64,000 bases of DNA, taken from assembly GCA_963815935.1 (NCBI GenBank), contig CAWFIL010000002.1, positions 186,001 through 250,000 of the forward strand. Reading direction: 5' to 3'. The DNA is from JARIHD01 sp963815935. GTDB lineage: Bacteria; Patescibacteriota; Saccharimonadia; Saccharimonadales; UBA4665. The position numbers were made by a program, and so were the translations under genes. The notes beneath the pieces were generated by a model. That model had not been told where the DNA came from. It saw only the letters and a list, made by a program, of their open reading frames with translations, and did not search any database. Positions 19,352 to 26,990 of this stretch are shown in pieces; the stretch's first letter is position 1, and every line of letters starts with the position of its first letter.

Positions 19352-20395
19352 TTAGACTGGTTTGCCGGCCCGACTGAGTTTGGTGGTCTGACGGCCGCTC
19401 CACCAAATGGCCGTGCCAATAAAGATCAGCCCCAAGCTGCCAACGAGCCACTCGGGCAACTCGATACTATATAGCTTGAGCAGCATAACACTACCCAGGA
19501 AGGCAATGGCCCAATGTGCCCCGTGCTCCAAGAATATGTACTTAGACAGTGCATCAGCACGGACCAGGTGGATGGTCATGGCACGGACCCACACCGCACC
19601 GGCACCCAGGCCGGCCATAATCAGGATGACACTGTTGGTTAGGGCAAAGGCACCGATAACGCCGTCCAGTGAGAAGCTGGCGTCGAGGATTTCCAAATAT
19701 ATAAACGAGGCCAGAGCGGCCATACCAACCTTGTGCTTAACCTTAAGCTGGCCCTCGGGCCCACCCATGGCTGCACTGAGCAATTCTAGACCGATGTGCA
19801 GGGCCATAGCGCTAATGGAGGCGATCAGTACAAGTGCGTGGTGCTTGGGATCAACGGTGAAGTATATGCCAATCGATGCTAGTAACATGATAAACACGGT
19901 AATGTTATCGAATTTGCCTAACTTGCCGAGGTACCGTTCCAGAAAGCCTAGCCAGTGTGTCTTCTTTTGGTAGTCGATAAAGTAGCTGAGGGCGATCATT
20001 AGCAGAAATGTGCCACCAAAAGCGTTAATGGCTGGCTCGGCAGCCGACAGATGATGCTCGTATTCGGCAGGGTGGTGCAGAGCGAGATCGAGCACCTTGC
20101 TAAACCCGAGGCTGCTGCTAGCCATGACCATAAAGATAGGCAGCGCAAATCGTACGACGAATACGGCTACAAAAATTCCGGCGGTCATAAACATACGCTG
20201 CCAAGCGGGTGACATGGTAATGAGTACTTTGCTATTTACTACGGCGTTGTCGGCGCTGAAGGTTGTTTCGAGCAAGGTTAGGACGATAACCGTCAGCAGG
20301 GCGGCGATGCCCATTTGCCAGCCAACGAGGCCCCAGATTAGTGCAGTCGCGACGATTGCAAACCAATAGATTTGAAGGAGTGATTTCTTATGCAT
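19352..20395 (-). CDS. DUF475/TerC-like integral membrane protein
   Basis: 347 residues from the ATG at 20395. Upstream in-frame starts up to 20467 are discounted because TATGAT at 20403-20408 lies 7 nt before this ATG. About nine membrane segments are seen, with F-S-A-D-N-A-V-V-N-S in the second and D-A-S-F-S-L-D-G-V-I-G-A-F in a later one. These paired acidic motifs in membrane helices are the hallmark of the TerC/DUF475 group, thought to handle metal ions or metalation of exported proteins. The protein is divergent from an unknown gene at 20479. Confidence 0.8.
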   Translation of the reverse strand: MHKKSLLQIYWFAIVATALIWGLVGWQMGIAALLTVIVLTLLETTFSADNAVVNSKVLITMSPAWQRMFMTAGIFVAVFVVRFALPIFMVMASSSLGFSKVLDLALHHPAEYEHHLSAAEPAINAFGGTFLLMIALSYFIDYQKKTHWLGFLERYLGKLGKFDNITVFIMLLASIGIYFTVDPKHHALVLIASISAMALHIGLELLSAAMGGPEGQLKVKHKVGMAALASFIYLEILDASFSLDGVIGAFALTNSVILIMAGLGAGAVWVRAMTIHLVRADALSKYIFLEHGAHWAIAFLGSVMLLKLYSIELPEWLVGSLGLIFIGTAIWWSGRQTTKLSRAGKPV

Positions 20396-20478
20396 TGCCA
20401 TAATCATACTGAGAATCGGTCGCAAAGTACAGGGGCGAGGAAGGTGTGTAGCGGGTAGTTGTGTCATAATATATGTCT

Positions 20479-21066
20479 ATGACACATAAGAGCAGGCTCT
20501 GGAAATCGCCAGAACTAGTATCGGCGTTCGAGGCATACAGTCTTGGCGCAGATGTAGATGAATTTCCAGAGTTGCTAGAAGAGGCTGGTCCCCGCCATAT
20601 CCACGATTTGGTTACCGAGGCTCGCACAGTTCTACGGCGTCACGACACCTTGCTGTATACCTTTCCGGACGTAGCCATCCAGCGTGTAGCTGGCCTGAGT
20701 AAGCTGATTGGCGTTACAGCGGCCTATAGCCCCCGCCAGGATACGTATACGTTTACGCGGCTGCATGATGTGCGTACTACTTTGCGCGATATTATCCGGC
20801 GCACTGAGCTTGGGGCTATTGCCCGTGAGTACGACGATGAGTTTGCCGAGCCAGAACTGTCTGTCGAGGATGCTATGACCGCTGATGATGCCTCAAATTG
20901 GGACTATACTCGCCATACAGACGTGTTTTTTCGCGATGTGCGCCTAGAGGATGAGAGTAAAATGGCACTAGTTTGGGAGGGAGGGTCGCTAATGAGCATG
21001 ACCCCCGAACAGTTTACTGTGGCAGATTATATGACCCTTGGCCACCTCATCGAATACGACCAGTAG
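20479..21066 (+). CDS. Conserved-looking hypothetical protein
   Basis: 195 residues, acidic and soluble, with no signal peptide or membrane segment. I do not recognise it. The start is chosen at the ATG at 20479 because CATAAT at 20465-20470 is 8 nt upstream. An in-frame ATG at 20473 is the alternative. Codon use resembles the neighbours, and its stop overlaps the -35 region of the rpsB promoter. A central part with R-T-T-L-R-D-I-I-R-R could be helical. Confidence 0.6.
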   Translation: MTHKSRLWKSPELVSAFEAYSLGADVDEFPELLEEAGPRHIHDLVTEARTVLRRHDTLLYTFPDVAIQRVAGLSKLIGVTAAYSPRQDTYTFTRLHDVRTTLRDIIRRTELGAIAREYDDEFAEPELSVEDAMTADDASNWDYTRHTDVFFRDVRLEDESKMALVWEGGSLMSMTPEQFTVADYMTLGHLIEYDQ

Positions 21067-21193
21067 ACAACGAAGCTGTAGTTCTGGTATAATACCCCTG
21101 TTAACTAATTAAGCAGGTTGGGAACTAATCCTCCTATGTGCAACCCGTGTAGGGCCATATAGGCACCCAATCGAAGAGAAAGGACCAATTATC
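21064..21193 (+). promoter_or_regulatory. Promoter and leader of rpsB-tsf
   Basis: TAGACA (21064-21069), 18 nt, TATAAT (21088-21093). The transcript would have a leader of about 94 nt, the longest 5'-UTR among the housekeeping genes here, ending in AAAGGA before the ATG. The leader holds complementary segments (CAACCCG with the upstream GGTTGGG). A structured S2-binding autoregulatory leader would fit rpsB, but I cannot match it to a known motif by eye. Confidence 0.55.
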
Positions 21194-21916
21194 ATGGCTG
21201 TAGCCGTAGATATTAAAGACTTGCTCGCTGCTGGTGCTCACTTTGGGCACAAGACGAGTCGTTGGCACCCCAAGATGGCGCCTTACATCCACTCTAAGCG
21301 CAATGGTAGTCACATCATTGACCTTACCAAGACCGTAGAAGGTTTGGAAGAAGCACTGGCTTTCATCAGTAAGACTGCTAGCGAGGGCAAACAAGTGCTG
21401 TTTGTTGCTACCAAGCGCCAAGCACAAGACATTGTTAAGGCAGCTGCCGAAGACGCCAAGATGCCGTATGTCACTGAGCGTTGGCTCGGCGGTATGTTAA
21501 CCAACGTTGGTACCATCCAGGGCCGCGTAAAGCACTTGCAAAACCTTGAATCCAAGATGGAATCGGGTGAGCTGGCCAACAAGTATAGCAAGCTCGAGGT
21601 ACAGCGCTTCCAGGAAGAAATCGACGAGATGAACCGCATCTACGGCGGTATCAAGAACATGGCTAGCCGTTTGGGCGCCGTATTTATCATCGATATTGTC
21701 AGTGACGTAAACGCTGTTCGCGAAGCTACAAAGCTTGGTTTGCCAATCGTCGCTTTGGTTGACACTAACGCCGACCCAAGCTTGGTAGACTATCCAGTTC
21801 CTTGCAACGACGACGCCATCAAGACTATCCAGCTCGTAGTTGACTACGTAAAGCAGGCTATCGAAGAGGGTCGCAGCAAGATCAAAACTGCCGACAAGGA
21901 CGAAGCAAAGAACTAA
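21194..21916 (+). CDS. rpsB: 30S ribosomal protein S2
   Basis: 240 residues. S2 signatures are present: D-L-L-A-A-G-A-H-F-G-H-K-T-S-R-W-H-P-K-M, then R-W-L-G-G-M-L-T-N and D-T-N-A-D-P-S-L-V-D-Y-P-V-P-C-N-D-D. It is followed by tsf after 30 bp with a GGGAGG ribosome binding site, the common rpsB-tsf operon. Confidence 0.97.
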   Translation: MAVAVDIKDLLAAGAHFGHKTSRWHPKMAPYIHSKRNGSHIIDLTKTVEGLEEALAFISKTASEGKQVLFVATKRQAQDIVKAAAEDAKMPYVTERWLGGMLTNVGTIQGRVKHLQNLESKMESGELANKYSKLEVQRFQEEIDEMNRIYGGIKNMASRLGAVFIIDIVSDVNAVREATKLGLPIVALVDTNADPSLVDYPVPCNDDAIKTIQLVVDYVKQAIEEGRSKIKTADKDEAKN

Positions 21917-21946
21917 CAAACGATAATTGGTGGGAGGAATAGAAAT

Positions 21947-22546
21947 ATGGCTGTAGATTTTGCAGAAATTAAGCGTCTCCGCGAATTGACCGGTGTTGGT
22001 ATGACCGACGCCAAGAAGGCTCTCGACGAAGCCAATGGCGACTTCGACAAAGCTCTTTCCGAGATGCGCAAAAAGGGCCTAACCAAGGCCGAAAAGCGCG
22101 GTGAGCGTGAAGCTCGCGCCGGTGTTATTGGCAGCTACTTGCACGACAACCGTATCGGTGTGCTTCTGGAGGTTAACTGCGAGACCGACTTTGTTGCCCG
22201 CAACGAAATGTTTGCCGCTGTTGTTAAGGACATTGCCATGCATATTGCTGCTGCAGCTCCTGAATATATCAGCTCCGAGAACATCCCCGAGGCAGAGCGT
22301 GAAGCTAAGCGCGCCGAGTTTACCGAGAAGGTACAGGGCGAAGGCAAGCCAGAGAACATGGTTCCACAAATCGTTGAAGGCATGCTCAAGAAGCACTTTG
22401 CCGAAAAGTGCCTCCTTGATCAGCCGTTCATCAAGAACCCGGACCAGACGGTTGACGCCTATCTCAAAGAGAACATCGCCAAGTTAGGCGAGAACCTCGT
22501 TGTTCGCCGCTTTAGCCGCATGGCTCTCGGCGAAGTAGCCGAGTAG
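21947..22546 (+). CDS. tsf: Elongation factor Ts (short form)
   Basis: 199 residues, much shorter than the 280-300 of E. coli-type EF-Ts and similar in size to the Thermus form. It has the N-terminal UBA-like domain with L-R-E-L-T-G-V-G-M-T-D-A-K-K-A-L and the core with G-V-L-L-E-V-N-C-E-T-D-F-V-A-R-N. EF-Ts is the nucleotide exchange factor of EF-Tu. It ends the operon, 17 bp before a strong terminator. Confidence 0.95.
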   Translation: MAVDFAEIKRLRELTGVGMTDAKKALDEANGDFDKALSEMRKKGLTKAEKRGEREARAGVIGSYLHDNRIGVLLEVNCETDFVARNEMFAAVVKDIAMHIAAAAPEYISSENIPEAEREAKRAEFTEKVQGEGKPENMVPQIVEGMLKKHFAEKCLLDQPFIKNPDQTVDAYLKENIAKLGENLVVRRFSRMALGEVAE

Positions 22547-22563
22547 AACAGTATCTTGCTGTA

Positions 22564-22597
22564 GTCAAAAAGACCGGATTTAACCGGTCTTTTTGAC
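22564..22597 (+). terminator. Strong terminator after tsf
   Basis: A 14-bp perfect inverted repeat (GTCAAAAAGACCGG / CCGGTCTTTTTGAC) with a 6-nt loop, containing a run of five T in the 3' arm. It can work in both directions. Confidence 0.9.
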
Positions 22598-22656
22598 ATT
22601 GTGCCAAAGAATTAACAAATGCTTTTGAGGCTAACAACTGACTTTGGCTCATTGAG

Positions 22657-22858
22657 TTGATTCTGACCGCCGATGTAGTAGACTATATGAATGCTATTGG
22701 CATAAGCGTTTACAGTGACTGTCGCCACCGCGCGTATTAGTGGATAGCTCATTATCGAATCATAGACTCATGGTCTGGTTGCCACAGTGGCACCCGGACC
22801 TCGTGGTTTAAATGCCTGCATATCAAGATAGATGCACACCAGTGTTGCATCTATTTTT
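22657..22858 (+). ncRNA. Candidate structured RNA or leader upstream of the radical-SAM pair
   Basis: A promoter-like TTGATT (22657-22662), 16 nt, TAGACT (22679-22684) is followed by about 165 nt that contain a strong hairpin at 22772-22800. Its arms are GGTCTGG/CCGGACC and TGCCA/TGGCA with one mismatch and a 3-nt loop. The stretch ends in a clear intrinsic terminator at 22828-22858. The segment holds only a 17-codon ORF at 22687-22740 with no ribosome binding site. Either it is a small RNA gene or it is a terminator-controlled leader of the radical-SAM genes. It does not look like tmRNA, RNase P RNA or SRP RNA. Confidence 0.45.
22828..22858 (+). terminator. Intrinsic terminator 60 bp before the radical-SAM genes
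   Basis: Nine-bp perfect stem ATAGATGCA/TGCATCTAT with a 9-nt loop, followed by TTTT. No coding gene ends shortly before it, so it closes the putative RNA described above or acts as an attenuator. Confidence 0.8.
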
Positions 22859-22918
22859 GGTCTCCCCTGTCACTAGCAAGGGGATAGTTAAAATTTGCCT
22901 ATAAACGGAGATCTCACA

Positions 22919-24292
22919 ATGCTACCAGATACCTACCCGATCGATGTTGATCCAGCACTCAGTGAATTTCGGCCGGCTGTGCGTCCCGCGCTGGCAAAAG
23001 ATTTAGGCAGGAGGGCTACAGACTATTTATGGGATTTAGAGCAAACGGGCTGGGAGAATATGGAGACACCTCCTGTATCGCCATGTTTTCAGGCAAATAT
23101 AGGTCAGGGTGCTCTTAAAGAGGTTATTGAGCAGTTTGAGGATCATTTTACCGATCCTAACGATACGCGCAATTTTGTGTTTGCTAACCTACTTCAATAT
23201 GCCGGAGTTCGGCCCGTAGACAATGAGGCGATGCGATGGGTACGTCTCGAAAAGGAGTACCCACCTGAACGTAGCTTTCCTTTTGCTACGCAGTCGCTTT
23301 TTGGTCGTGGTCGGCTCGTTGGTATAAGAGCAGTACCCAGAAGTTTCCAGGGGCACGAGCAGCTGCGCACGCCGTTTCTGTTGAGCAGTCATCCTGATGG
23401 AGGTGTCTTGTTCACGCATGACGATGGTGGCGAGATGTTCCCTGTAGTGCATGCCACTGAGCAACGGCCACTGCAATCAGCACGCGAAATTGTATATACA
23501 CGCGAAATGAAACAACCCAACGGCGACTCGAGGTTCCGTATGATTGTAAACCCACTTATTAGTTGCAGGGAGCGCTGCACTTTTTGTGTTAGGCAATACG
23601 ACAATGTCGGGCGCATGGACTTGGGGGCCGAGGAGCCGTTTATCCGTAGCCGGCTGACGCCGGGAGAGATGGCGCGCTACATATTCTTGAAATATGATGA
23701 CCTACGCGCTGCTTCTATCGACAGTGTGGGGTTGGTAACTGGTGCGTTTGATAACTTCGACAATCTATATAAGTACATAGATGCATTCTCTGGTGCGCTG
23801 CGTAAAGAGACGAATGGAAGATTTGATCCGCGCAAACATGAAGACCAACAGCTTTTTGTTCTTTCGCACGTTATTACCGAACGTGACCAGATGGAGGCGA
23901 TCCGGGAGCTTGGGGTGAAGAACATATCACATACGCTTGAAGTTATTGACGACGTGAGGCGACAGAGGATCATGCCGGTGCAGTCTCGCCATGCAAGGAC
24001 GCTTAATAAAGCAGACATTACTTTCGAGCAAACTGTAGCCAGCGTTCCTCACGGTGTTGAAGTCTTTGGTCCCGAGGGTTTCAGGGTAGTCATTATTGTC
24101 GGCTTAGACGATTTGGATACAACAGTGAAAGGTGCGACGGAACTGCATAAGGCGGGCATGACAGCGCTGGATACCTCCATCCTGCGTGCACACAGTGCTG
24201 GTACCATGGCTGACTATGCTATGAGCTTCCCTGAACTTATGGCGGCCAAGAAGCATATGATCGATTTATTTAAACCAGAAAGGATACGGTAA
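22919..24292 (+). CDS. Radical SAM protein A (unknown product)
   Basis: 457 residues. The ATG at 22919 is preceded by GGAG at 8 nt. An in-frame TTG at 22895 lacks one. The iron-sulfur/SAM motif C-x3-C-x2-C is C216-R-E-R-C220-T-F-C223, with an unusually long N-terminal region of about 210 residues before it. The following S-V-G-L-V-T-G-A-F-D-N and V-V-I-I-V-G-L-D-D-L-D resemble TIM-barrel strands of the superfamily. I do not recognise the subfamily or substrate. Immediately downstream is a homologous second copy, so the two enzymes may form a heterodimer or act in sequence. Confidence 0.75.
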   Translation: MLPDTYPIDVDPALSEFRPAVRPALAKDLGRRATDYLWDLEQTGWENMETPPVSPCFQANIGQGALKEVIEQFEDHFTDPNDTRNFVFANLLQYAGVRPVDNEAMRWVRLEKEYPPERSFPFATQSLFGRGRLVGIRAVPRSFQGHEQLRTPFLLSSHPDGGVLFTHDDGGEMFPVVHATEQRPLQSAREIVYTREMKQPNGDSRFRMIVNPLISCRERCTFCVRQYDNVGRMDLGAEEPFIRSRLTPGEMARYIFLKYDDLRAASIDSVGLVTGAFDNFDNLYKYIDAFSGALRKETNGRFDPRKHEDQQLFVLSHVITERDQMEAIRELGVKNISHTLEVIDDVRRQRIMPVQSRHARTLNKADITFEQTVASVPHGVEVFGPEGFRVVIIVGLDDLDTTVKGATELHKAGMTALDTSILRAHSAGTMADYAMSFPELMAAKKHMIDLFKPERIR

Positions 24293-24297
24293 CAATC

Positions 24298-24564
24298 ATG
24301 GAACAAGTCTCTACGACACACGAACAATCTTTGCTGCCTATGGATGCGATTGATTACATTTTGCCTGATGACTCCGACAGAAGACGCTCTCGTTTGCTGA
24401 TGCACATTGGCGTTATAGGCACTTCGTGGGAGAATGCCCCAGAGTTGCCTCAGCCGACTGGCCTTGACCCCGATGTTAGGTTCAACTACACCTATGGTGA
24501 TTTGCTCGACATAAAAGATTCGCTTTTGCCTGCGAACGATGCAGGAGCTATATGGACCGATTGA
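24298..24564 (+). CDS. N-terminal segment of radical SAM protein B (split gene)
   Basis: 88 residues. By eye it aligns with residues ~25-95 of radical SAM protein A: T-S-W-E-N-A-P-E-L-P here matches T-G-W-E-N-M-E-T-P-P there. It therefore looks like the detached N-terminal part of the paralogue encoded next. It overlaps the following ORF by 13 nt in a different frame. It contains no cysteine motif. It may be the first half of a frameshifted gene, or a separate subunit translated in coupling with the next ORF. Confidence 0.55.
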   Translation: MEQVSTTHEQSLLPMDAIDYILPDDSDRRRSRLLMHIGVIGTSWENAPELPQPTGLDPDVRFNYTYGDLLDIKDSLLPANDAGAIWTD

Positions 24565-25676
24565 CCCGCTATGCCTTAATTTGGTCTGGAGTTAGGGTGG
24601 CGCCCGAGTTGTCGCATTGGGTTACTACTGACCATGGCTATGGCCCGGGGACGCGATTACCTCGGGTTACGCTCCCGGTCCACGGGAAGCGCCTTTCCAT
24701 GCGAGTTGTCCCAGATGGGTGGCGCGATGAGTTCGACACGCCTTTTATGCTACACCGCCAGAGAGGGGATGGAACCGCGGTATCTGCTATCCATAGAGGC
24801 TTGACGATACCGATAGCAAAACCAACGCTAAGGTACAGGGGTGAATCAGTCCAGACACTGGCATATGCCGTTGAGCATAGTGGGCCGGAGCCGAAGAAGA
24901 GTATCACGGTCAATCCGTTGCAGCGGTGCCCACAAACTTGTGAATTTTGCTGTCGAGGCTACCATGACATGACGAGCGCTCGCAAGAGCGAACTCATCAA
25001 CTTGGCGCCCGATGAGATGGCCCGATTGCTGCTGGTAAAATTTCGGGGTATTAAAAACTGGGAAGATGTATCGGGCATTACGCTCGTGACTGGCGACTTT
25101 AAGGACGGGGAGCGAATACTTTCGTATATGGAAGAGTTTGTAGGTGTAATGGGCACTTTGACCGCAGGGCAGTGGGACCCGGCTGTGCACTCACATCAGG
25201 ACATATCCGTTTCGACTCACTTACTACGAACCCGAGACGTGATGGAGCGAGCCAAGGCTATAGGCATGAAGCGCTTTATCCATACGGTTGAAATGGTAAG
25301 TGATGATGAGCGCGAGGCTGTGATGCACCTCGGACAAGGACCGCTCCAGAGCACGCCAAAAAATAAGGGCCACTCGACCTTTGCCGACTCACTACGCGTT
25401 CTCCAAACTGCAATAGACATTTTTGGTGCGGAAAACGTTGAACCGGTGCTTGTGGTAGGTCTCGACTCGCTCGAAAAAACACAAAATGCTATGGATGGCC
25501 TGAAGGCAATCGGCATAACCCATGTTAGTCGTGGACTAATAAATATATATAATATGAATCAGTTCGGATTATTGCCCGTGCCTTTCGAGGAGGCGGTAGC
25601 AGGCATGCAGTATGCCCGCGATTTATTTGCTTCGCAATATCGTAGGACGGTTGGTTCGCGTACCTCTCTGTTATAA
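24552..25676 (+). CDS. Radical SAM protein B, core part (split gene)
   Basis: 374 residues. The motif C126-P-Q-T-C130-E-F-C133 sits in N-P-L-Q-R-C, matching N-P-L-I-S-C of protein A, and the rest is collinear with it. Its first residues align with about residue 90 of protein A (S-G-V-R against A-G-V-R). The missing N-terminus is in the preceding ORF, -1 frame. The frames are both open between 24501 and 24564. AGGAG at 24543-24547, only 4 nt before the ATG, could allow independent initiation, so the split might be functional. I saw no classical slippery heptamer. Confidence 0.7.
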   Translation: MDRLTRYALIWSGVRVAPELSHWVTTDHGYGPGTRLPRVTLPVHGKRLSMRVVPDGWRDEFDTPFMLHRQRGDGTAVSAIHRGLTIPIAKPTLRYRGESVQTLAYAVEHSGPEPKKSITVNPLQRCPQTCEFCCRGYHDMTSARKSELINLAPDEMARLLLVKFRGIKNWEDVSGITLVTGDFKDGERILSYMEEFVGVMGTLTAGQWDPAVHSHQDISVSTHLLRTRDVMERAKAIGMKRFIHTVEMVSDDEREAVMHLGQGPLQSTPKNKGHSTFADSLRVLQTAIDIFGAENVEPVLVVGLDSLEKTQNAMDGLKAIGITHVSRGLINIYNMNQFGLLPVPFEEAVAGMQYARDLFASQYRRTVGSRTSLL

Positions 25677-25705
25677 TGAATGCGCAAGACTAAGCAAGGA
25701 ACTGT

Positions 25706-26269
25706 ATGAACCCAAATCAGATTGTCGACGATGCTAAAAAGAAATTTCAAGGCGCACTGGAGCACTTCCAGAGCGAGCTCAAAAAAGTGCGTACTGGTCG
25801 CGCCAGCGCCGCAATGCTTGACGGTGTTATGGTGACTGCTTATGGTACGCAGATGCCGCTTAACCAAGTGTCTAACGTAACTGCACCCGAAGCGCAATTA
25901 ATCCAGATTACCCCATTCGATCCGGGCAATATCCAAGCTATCGCCAGCGCGATCCGCGACAATCCAACTCTGGGGCTCAACCCATCTGACGATGGTCGTG
26001 TAGTCCGTGTGCCAATCCCAGCCTTGACTGAAGACCGTCGCCGTGAGTACGTAAAGGTGCTTGGCGGTAAAGTAGAGGATTGCATGATTGCGCTGCGTGG
26101 TGTGCGCCACGATGCTATGGGGGCTGTCGACCAAGCCAAGAAAGACAAATCGATTGGCGAAGACGATGCTAAGCGTCTGGAGAAGCAGGTTGACGAAGCG
26201 ATGGCTAAGGTCAAGGTTGAAGTCGATGCCGCCGCTAAGGCTAAAGAAGCCGAAATTATGACTATTTAG
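25706..26269 (+). CDS. frr: Ribosome recycling factor
   Basis: 187 residues, the normal length. RRF features: the long helix with V-R-T-G-R-A-S-A-A-M-L-D, Y-G-T-Q-M-P-L-N-Q-V-S-N-V-T, and the C-terminal helix with T-E-D-R-R-R-E-Y-V-K. It splits post-termination ribosomes together with EF-G. A TATAAT lies at 25672-25677 over the stop of the radical-SAM gene, and AAGGA precedes the start. Confidence 0.96.
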   Translation: MNPNQIVDDAKKKFQGALEHFQSELKKVRTGRASAAMLDGVMVTAYGTQMPLNQVSNVTAPEAQLIQITPFDPGNIQAIASAIRDNPTLGLNPSDDGRVVRVPIPALTEDRRREYVKVLGGKVEDCMIALRGVRHDAMGAVDQAKKDKSIGEDDAKRLEKQVDEAMAKVKVEVDAAAKAKEAEIMTI

Positions 26270-26277
26270 TCGTAGGG

Positions 26278-26291
26278 TATAATACATACCC
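26278..26291 (+). promoter_or_regulatory. -10 box of uppS, near-leaderless
   Basis: TATAAT at 26278-26283, 8 nt before the uppS ATG, with a TTATGA (26256-26261) 16 nt upstream as a possible -35. Confidence 0.5.
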
Positions 26292-26990
26292 ATGAATGAG
26301 GAATCTGTACGAGTACCAAAACATATTGGTTTTATTCTGGACGGCAACCGGCGCTGGGCACGTAAGCACAGTATCCCCGAATACGATGGGCATCTGGCGG
26401 GATACAACGCGTTGCGAGACGTTATGGACGCCTGTTTTGAACAAGACGTAAAGTATGTGTCTATCTATGCATTCTCTAGCGAGAACTGGAAACGTGACGC
26501 TAAAGAGGTGTCGGGGCTGATGAAGCTTGCGCTGCAAGCAATCTCCAAGGATCTGAAACGGCTGATTGAACGCAACGTACGCGTACGCATTTTGGGCCGT
26601 CGCGATGGCATCGGTGCCAAGCTGCTGGCTGGCTTTGAGAAATGTGAGGAAAGGACCCGGCATTTGACCGGCGGAACACTGGCGGTGTGCTTTAACTATG
26701 GTGGCCAGCAAGAAATTGTTGACGCGGCACGCAAGTGCGTGCAAGATGGCCTTGCGCCAGAGGAGATCGACGAGGCGGCGATTGCTTCGCGCCTGTACGC
26801 GCCCGAACTTCCTCCATTAGATATGGTGGTGCGTACCTCTGGCGAACAACGTCTTAGCAACTTTATGTTGTGGCGAACGGCCTACAGCGAATTTTTGTTT
26901 TTGCAAAAGTTGTGGCCCGAGATGACAAAAGACGACGTGACCGCTATTATAGAAGAGTATAGTCGCCGTCAGCGACGATTTGGGGGATAA
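26292..26990 (+). CDS. uppS: Isoprenyl transferase (undecaprenyl diphosphate synthase)
   Basis: 232 residues. The cis-prenyltransferase motif I-L-D-G-N-R-R-W-A is near residue 14, followed by Y-A-F-S-S-E-N-W-K-R and the conserved V-V-R-T-S-G-E-Q-R-L-S-N-F-M-L-W region. It makes the C55 lipid carrier for wall polymers, which the LCP ligase in this window needs. The stop codon directly abuts the rseP ATG. Confidence 0.95.
   Translation: MNEESVRVPKHIGFILDGNRRWARKHSIPEYDGHLAGYNALRDVMDACFEQDVKYVSIYAFSSENWKRDAKEVSGLMKLALQAISKDLKRLIERNVRVRILGRRDGIGAKLLAGFEKCEERTRHLTGGTLAVCFNYGGQQEIVDAARKCVQDGLAPEEIDEAAIASRLYAPELPPLDMVVRTSGEQRLSNFMLWRTAYSEFLFLQKLWPEMTKDDVTAIIEEYSRRQRRFGG

Noticed and set aside
22687..22740. 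17-codon ORF in the candidate structured RNA
   Set aside because: Its start overlaps the -10 region, has no ribosome binding site and shows no codon bias for one amino acid.
22600..22900. tRNA, tmRNA or SRP RNA gene
   Set aside because: There is no GTTCRA T-loop with matching acceptor stem, no tag ORF with Ala start, and no SRP GNRA-helix pattern.
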